Below are positions 27,862 through 32,634 of a stretch of 32,634 nt of DNA, piece after piece. A model generated the notes under the pieces. That model had not been told where the DNA came from, ran no database searches, and was given only the letters and a program-made list of their open reading frames with translations. The stretch covers positions 1 to 32,634 of the forward strand of contig JACDCH010000363.1 of NCBI GenBank assembly GCA_013694495.1. The letters are read 5' to 3'. Position 1 is the first letter of the stretch. The number at the start of each line of letters is the position of its first letter. Position numbers and translations under genes: made by a program. Origin of the DNA: Acidimicrobiia bacterium (lineage in GTDB: Bacteria > Actinomycetota > Acidimicrobiia > Acidimicrobiales > JACDCH01).

Positions 27862-30800
27862 ATGCACATCGGGTTGCTGGGTGAGCTCGAAGTGCTCGAC
27901 GACGAGGGCAACGAGATCGCGATCGCGGGGGCGAAGCTGCGGGGACTGGTCGCGATCCTGGCGCTGCACGCCGGCCGTGTGGTTCCTGCCGCGCAACTGG
28001 TCGACGCGCTGTGGGGTGAGGACCCGCCGGCGGCGGTTCGCAACGGGCTGCAAGGGCTCGCGTCCAAGCTTCGCCGCGCGTTCGGCTCGTCGGACCTGGT
28101 CGTCATGCGCGGCGACGGCTACGCCCTCGACCTGGCGCCCGATGCGATCGACGTCGGCAGGTTCGAGCGATGCGCCGCAGCGGGCCGGGCGATGGCCGCC
28201 GCCGGGGACCTCGGTCGGGCCGTCGACCTGCTCGTCGAGGCCGATGCCCTCTGGCGGGGGGATCCGCTCGCCGACTTCGTCTATGAGGAGTTCGCGTCGG
28301 CGGCGATCACCAGGCTGTCCGAGCTCCGACTCGCCGTGCTCGAGGAACGGCTCGACCTCGAGCTCCAGCTGGGCCGGCACCAGCGGGCCACCGTCCAGCT
28401 GGAGGAGCTGGTCGTCGCCCACCCGCTCCGGGAGGGCTTCCGGCGGCTGCTGATGCTCGCCCTGTATCGCAGCGGGCGGCAGGCCGAGGCGCTCCGGGCG
28501 TTCCAGGAGGGCCGCCTCCTGTTGGGCGAGGAGCTCGGCCTCGAACCGGGTCCGGAGCTGCGGCGGTTGGAATCGGCGATCCTCACGCACGACCCGTCGT
28601 TGACCCTGCCGGCTGCGCCACCGCCGGTCCCGGGGATCGGTGCAGCGTCCCGCCCGGTGATCCCGGACGCGCTGACGCCGCTGGTCGGCCGAGACGCTGA
28701 GCTGCTCGAACTGGGGCGCCTGTTCGCGGACCAGCGCTTCGTCACGCTCGTGGGGCCGGGCGGGGCCGGCAAGACCCGCCTCGCCCTGGAGGTCGGACGG
28801 GCCGCAGCCAGAGGACGGCGCGCGGGCGGCTGCCTGGTCGAGCTGGCGCCGGTGGGCGATCCCGCCGGCGTCCCCCTCGCAATCGCCGCCGCGCTCGGTC
28901 TGCCCGACCCGGGCCGCCTCGCCGAGCTGATCGGCGAGCAGGACCTGGTGCTGGTGCTCGACAACTGCGAGCACCTGATCGACGCCGCGGCCGAGGTCGC
29001 CGAGGGTCTGTTGCGTCGCTGCCCCCGGCTGCGACTCCTCGCCACCAGCCGCGAGGGGTTGCGCGTCGGGGGCGAGACCATCTGGGCGGTGCCACCCTTG
29101 GGTCCCGAGGACGCGGTCCGCCTCTTCATGGCGCGTGCCGAGGCGTCGGGCGCGGCGATCGAGCGCTCCGACCCGCAGCGCATCGCCATCGCCGACATCT
29201 GCGCCCGGCTCGACGGCTTGCCGCTCGCCATCGAGCTGGCGGCCGCCCGCACCCGAGCCTTCCCGGTCGCTCAGATCGCCGATCGGCTGAACGACCGGTT
29301 CCGCCTGCTCACGGGTGGCTCTCGCACCGCCCTTCCCCGCCAGCAGACGCTGCGCGCCGTCGTCGACTGGAGCTACGAGCTCCTCTTCGACGACGAGCGA
29401 CGTGTCTTCGAACGGCTGAGCGTGTTCCCCGGCGGTTGCACCGTTGCCACCGCAGAAGACGTGTGCACTGACGACGTCGTCGTCGCGGCCGACGTCGCCG
29501 ATCACCTGCAAGCCCTCGTCGAAAAGTCCCTGGTCGTCGCCGTGCCCGCCGGTGACGGGCTGCGGTTCACCCAGCTGCAGACGCTCGCCCACTACGGCCG
29601 CGAGCGACTGACCGAGCGGGGCGACGCGGTCCGCGTCCGCGACGCCATGGCCGGGCACTTCGCCCGGCTCTGCTCCGAGAGCGCGCCCGCCTTCACCGGC
29701 GACGGGCAGCGAGCGTGGCTGCGGGCGATCGACCTGGAGCACGACAACCTCAGGGCGGCGCTCGACTGGGCCGTCGCCAACGACGACGCGGAGACGGCGC
29801 TCCTGATCGCCGGCGGTGCCGCCTGGCCACACTGGTTGACCGGCATGGTGGTGGAAGGCCGGCGCTGGCTCGACGACGCGTTCGCGTGTCGCGGCGAAGC
29901 GGACGAACGAACGCGCGCGCTGGGACTCACCGGTCGCGGCCTCCTCGACTTCCTGGCCGGCGCCACCGAGCACAGCGACGAGGACCTGGCCGCGGCACTG
30001 GAGATCTTCGAGCGCCACGGCGATGTCGAGTCGATGGCGCTGGCCCACTCGTTCTACGCCGAGCAGGCCGCCGTCCGGGGCGATCTGGACGAAGCCCGCC
30101 GCCGCCGAAGGGTCGTCCTCGACTCCTACGGGGACGCACCTTCCGACCCGTTCGCGGCCGCCGCCCGTACGTACTCGCTGGCGAAGTTGGCGCTCCTGAA
30201 CGGCGACATCGACGAGGCTGAGCGTCATTACCGGGCCGCCACCGAGGGCTTCGGGCGCCTGGATCGCCCGGTCATGAACTCGATATGCCTCGGGATGGTC
30301 GCCGACTTCGACGAGCGCGCCGGTGACCACCCGGCGGCGATCAGGACGCTCGAGGCGGCCATCGAGACGAACGAGTCGCTGCTCGGCGGCTTCACCGGGT
30401 CGCTCCAGGCCCGCCTCGGCTGGGTGCTGCTGCACGACGGCCAGCCGGCACGGGCCGAGGCCGTCTACCAGCAGGCGCTCGAAGCCGCTCGCCGGGTGCA
30501 GCACACGATGGTGGTCTTCCAGGCCCAGGGCGGGTTCGCAGTCCTGCACCGCCTCCACGGGCGGGACGACGAAGCCGCCGAGGCGGCCACCGAGGCATTG
30601 GCGCTGTATCGGGCCGACGGGTTCCACCGGTTCCGCAACCGGATCGACCCCACCGCCGACCTGCACGCCGCCGCCGCGGTGTGCTGCGACGTGCTTGCCG
30701 CGATCGCGGCCGAAGGGGACGAGCCGGAGCGGGCGGCGACGCTGCTCGGCCACGCCGATCGGCTGCGGGACGACGCAGACGTCGACGTCCCGGGGTTCCA

Positions 30801-30915
30801 GAGGGCCACGATCCAAGGAGCCCGGGAGGCTGCGCTGGCGGCCCTCGACGCAGCCGCTTTCACCCTCGCCTTCGACCGGGGCCGGCACGGCGACGGGGTG
30901 CCTGCAATCCCCTGA
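27862..30915 (+). CDS. SARP/AfsR-like regulator: wHTH-BTAD, NB-ARC ATPase, TPR-like C-terminus
   Basis: MHIGLLGELEVLDDEGNEIAIAGAKLRGLVAILALHAGRVVPAAQLVDALWG; LVGPGGAGKTRLALEVGR; LVLDNCEHLIDAAAEVAEGLL; TPR-like repeats. Confidence 0.95.
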   Translation: MHIGLLGELEVLDDEGNEIAIAGAKLRGLVAILALHAGRVVPAAQLVDALWGEDPPAAVRNGLQGLASKLRRAFGSSDLVVMRGDGYALDLAPDAIDVGRFERCAAAGRAMAAAGDLGRAVDLLVEADALWRGDPLADFVYEEFASAAITRLSELRLAVLEERLDLELQLGRHQRATVQLEELVVAHPLREGFRRLLMLALYRSGRQAEALRAFQEGRLLLGEELGLEPGPELRRLESAILTHDPSLTLPAAPPPVPGIGAASRPVIPDALTPLVGRDAELLELGRLFADQRFVTLVGPGGAGKTRLALEVGRAAARGRRAGGCLVELAPVGDPAGVPLAIAAALGLPDPGRLAELIGEQDLVLVLDNCEHLIDAAAEVAEGLLRRCPRLRLLATSREGLRVGGETIWAVPPLGPEDAVRLFMARAEASGAAIERSDPQRIAIADICARLDGLPLAIELAAARTRAFPVAQIADRLNDRFRLLTGGSRTALPRQQTLRAVVDWSYELLFDDERRVFERLSVFPGGCTVATAEDVCTDDVVVAADVADHLQALVEKSLVVAVPAGDGLRFTQLQTLAHYGRERLTERGDAVRVRDAMAGHFARLCSESAPAFTGDGQRAWLRAIDLEHDNLRAALDWAVANDDAETALLIAGGAAWPHWLTGMVVEGRRWLDDAFACRGEADERTRALGLTGRGLLDFLAGATEHSDEDLAAALEIFERHGDVESMALAHSFYAEQAAVRGDLDEARRRRRVVLDSYGDAPSDPFAAAARTYSLAKLALLNGDIDEAERHYRAATEGFGRLDRPVMNSICLGMVADFDERAGDHPAAIRTLEAAIETNESLLGGFTGSLQARLGWVLLHDGQPARAEAVYQQALEAARRVQHTMVVFQAQGGFAVLHRLHGRDDEAAEAATEALALYRADGFHRFRNRIDPTADLHAAAAVCCDVLAAIAAEGDEPERAATLLGHADRLRDDADVDVPGFQRATIQGAREAALAALDAAAFTLAFDRGRHGDGVPAIP

Positions 30916-31011
30916 GCGGGCACTTCAGCGGCAACGCAGTACGAGGTCAGCGGCCTCCGGGATGGTGCAGCGGTCCCCGCAGACCCCGCGGGCCCACCCC
31001 AGGAGGACCTC

Positions 31012-32634
31012 GTGAGCGCATTCCTGTACCGCCTCGGTCGCACCAGCGCCCGGCACCCGTTCCGGGTGCTGGGCCTCTGGCTCGTGGCCGCCATCGCCGT
31101 CATGGCACTGCAAGGCAGCGCCGGGGGTGAGTTCGAGGACAGCGAGCGCGTGCCCGGCGTCGAGTCCCAGCACGCCGCCGATGTCCTGAACGACCGGTTC
31201 CCGAGCCAGGGCGGCGTCACGGCCCGGGTCGTGCTCCACACCGACGACGGTCGACTCGATGACGCCGACCACGCAACCACCGTCGAGCAGGCCCGCGCCC
31301 AGCTCGCCGAAGGTGCCGACGTCGCCGGCGTCACGGACCCCTTCGGATCCGAGTCCGCTGCCGTCAGCGCCGATGGGAAGGCCGCCTACCTCGATGTCAC
31401 CTACGCCCTGGACAAGCTCACCGCGACGCAACTCGACGACGCCATGGCCGTCACCGACGTGGCGAGTGCCGACGGAGTGCAGGTCGAGCTCACCGGCTCC
31501 CTCGCTCTGCTGGCGACGGACGACCCGAGCAGCGAGCTGATCGGCGTGGGCGTCGCCATCCTCGTGCTGCTGGTCGCCTTCGGGTCGGTGGTGGCGATGG
31601 GGCTTCCGATCGTGACGGCGCTCATGGGCATCTTCGTCGGCGCCGCCGGCGTGGGCGTGCTGACCGCCGTCCTGGACGTCCCGGAGTTCTCCCTGATCCT
31701 GTGCGCCATGATCGGCCTCGGCGTCGGCATCGACTACGCGCTGTTCATCGTCACCCGGCACCGCCAGCACCTCCACGAGGGCATGAGCGTCGAGGACGCC
31801 GCCGGCACCGCCGTCGCCACCGTCGGCCAGGCCGTGCTCTTCGCCGGCACCACCGTCGTCATCGCCATCCTCGGCCTGTTCCTCGCTGGCCTCCCGGCCA
31901 TCAGCGGGATGGGCGCCGCCGTGGCGCTCGTGGTGACCGTCTCCATGGCGGCCGCTGTCACGCTGCTCCCCGGCCTCCTGGGCCTGGCCGGGACCAGGAT
32001 CGACAGGCTCTCGATCCACCGCAAGGCGAACGTCGCCAAGCCGGCCGAGCAGACCCTCGCCGGCCGCTGGGCCCACCACGTCGGGAACCACCCCGTCCCC
32101 TACGCCGTCTTGGGTCTCGTGGCCCTGTGCGCCATCGCCATCCCGGCGCTCAGCATGCGCATCGGCGTGCCCGACGACGGCAACGCCCCCACCGGGACGA
32201 CCCAGCGCGTTGCCTTCGACCAGCTGGCCGCAGGCTTCGGCCCGGGGTTCAACGGCCCCATCCTGGTCGTCGTCGAGCTCCCCGCATCCGGCGGACAGGC
32301 GGTCGTGGAGCGGGTCCATGACGCGCTTCGGGCGGATCCGGGCGTCGCTGCGGTGACGGCTCCGGTCTACAACGCCGCCGGCGACACCGCCGTGCTCACC
32401 GCCAACCCCACCACCGCCCCTCAGGACGAGCGCACCGACCAGCTCATCCGCCACCTCCGCTCCGAGGTCCTCCCCGCAACCGTCGAGGGCACCGAGGCGA
32501 GGGTGTCGCTCACCGGCCAGGCGATGGTCACCGACCTGACCGACCGCATCACGGACCGGCTTCCGATCTTCATCACCGCTGTCGTAGCGATGTCATTCCT
32601 CCTGCTAATGGTCGTCTTCCGGTCGATCCTGGTC
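31012..32634 (+). CDS. MMPL/RND-family transporter, truncated by window end
   Basis: Own translation from GTG after AGGAGG: VSAFLYRLGRTSARHPFRVLGLWLVAAIAVMALQGSAGGEFEDSERVPGVESQHAADVLNDRFP...MIGLGVGIDYALFIVTRHR; not in the ORF track. Confidence 0.93.
   Translation, partial: MSAFLYRLGRTSARHPFRVLGLWLVAAIAVMALQGSAGGEFEDSERVPGVESQHAADVLNDRFPSQGGVTARVVLHTDDGRLDDADHATTVEQARAQLAEGADVAGVTDPFGSESAAVSADGKAAYLDVTYALDKLTATQLDDAMAVTDVASADGVQVELTGSLALLATDDPSSELIGVGVAILVLLVAFGSVVAMGLPIVTALMGIFVGAAGVGVLTAVLDVPEFSLILCAMIGLGVGIDYALFIVTRHRQHLHEGMSVEDAAGTAVATVGQAVLFAGTTVVIAILGLFLAGLPAISGMGAAVALVVTVSMAAAVTLLPGLLGLAGTRIDRLSIHRKANVAKPAEQTLAGRWAHHVGNHPVPYAVLGLVALCAIAIPALSMRIGVPDDGNAPTGTTQRVAFDQLAAGFGPGFNGPILVVVELPASGGQAVVERVHDALRADPGVAAVTAPVYNAAGDTAVLTANPTTAPQDERTDQLIRHLRSEVLPATVEGTEARVSLTGQAMVTDLTDRITDRLPIFITAVVAMSFLLLMVVFRSILV

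Noticed and set aside
27286-30888. 1200-aa minus-strand ORF
   Set aside because: Antisense to the SARP regulator; low-complexity composition typical of high-GC antisense frames with no domain motif.
30925-32454. 509-aa minus-strand ORF
   Set aside because: Antisense to the MMPL transporter; Gly/Asp/His/Val-rich shadow ORF.

Overview
GC-rich actinobacterial window (lineage inferred; several genes look Acidimicrobiia-like). Left end: a compact red-type Calvin-Benson module, cbbR < > cbbL-cbbS-cbbX-cbbP-gap. Then an ArsR-controlled unit (polytopic membrane protein + arsM), a csoR-copB-(CC small membrane protein)-cupredoxin copper operon on the minus strand, and a PlsY/SAM-methyltransferase/DegV cluster. 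Wedged between csoR and plsY is an SDR-fold gene with the S-x12-Y-x3-R signature of halohydrin dehalogenases. Further right: a hidden 58-aa ORF coupled to a MerA/Lpd-like flavoprotein, GAF-ANTAR plus a 74-aa partner, a lipoprotein, large-subunit catalase + hemerythrin, arsR-aqpS-like-arsC, a DksA/TraR zinc finger, a NarL-type two-component system, a cupredoxin-like lipoprotein, a SARP/AfsR-like regulator and a truncated MMPL transporter that the ORF track omits. Several genes (arsM, copB, the dehalogenase-like gene, possibly the arsM-linked membrane gene and the cbbR 5' end) are split across frames, and there are relics of a P-type ATPase and a UBP-type zinc finger. These are either assembly indels or real decay, which raw reads would resolve. 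No tRNA, rRNA, CRISPR array or intact mobile element was recognised. All family calls come from reading motifs; no database search was run.
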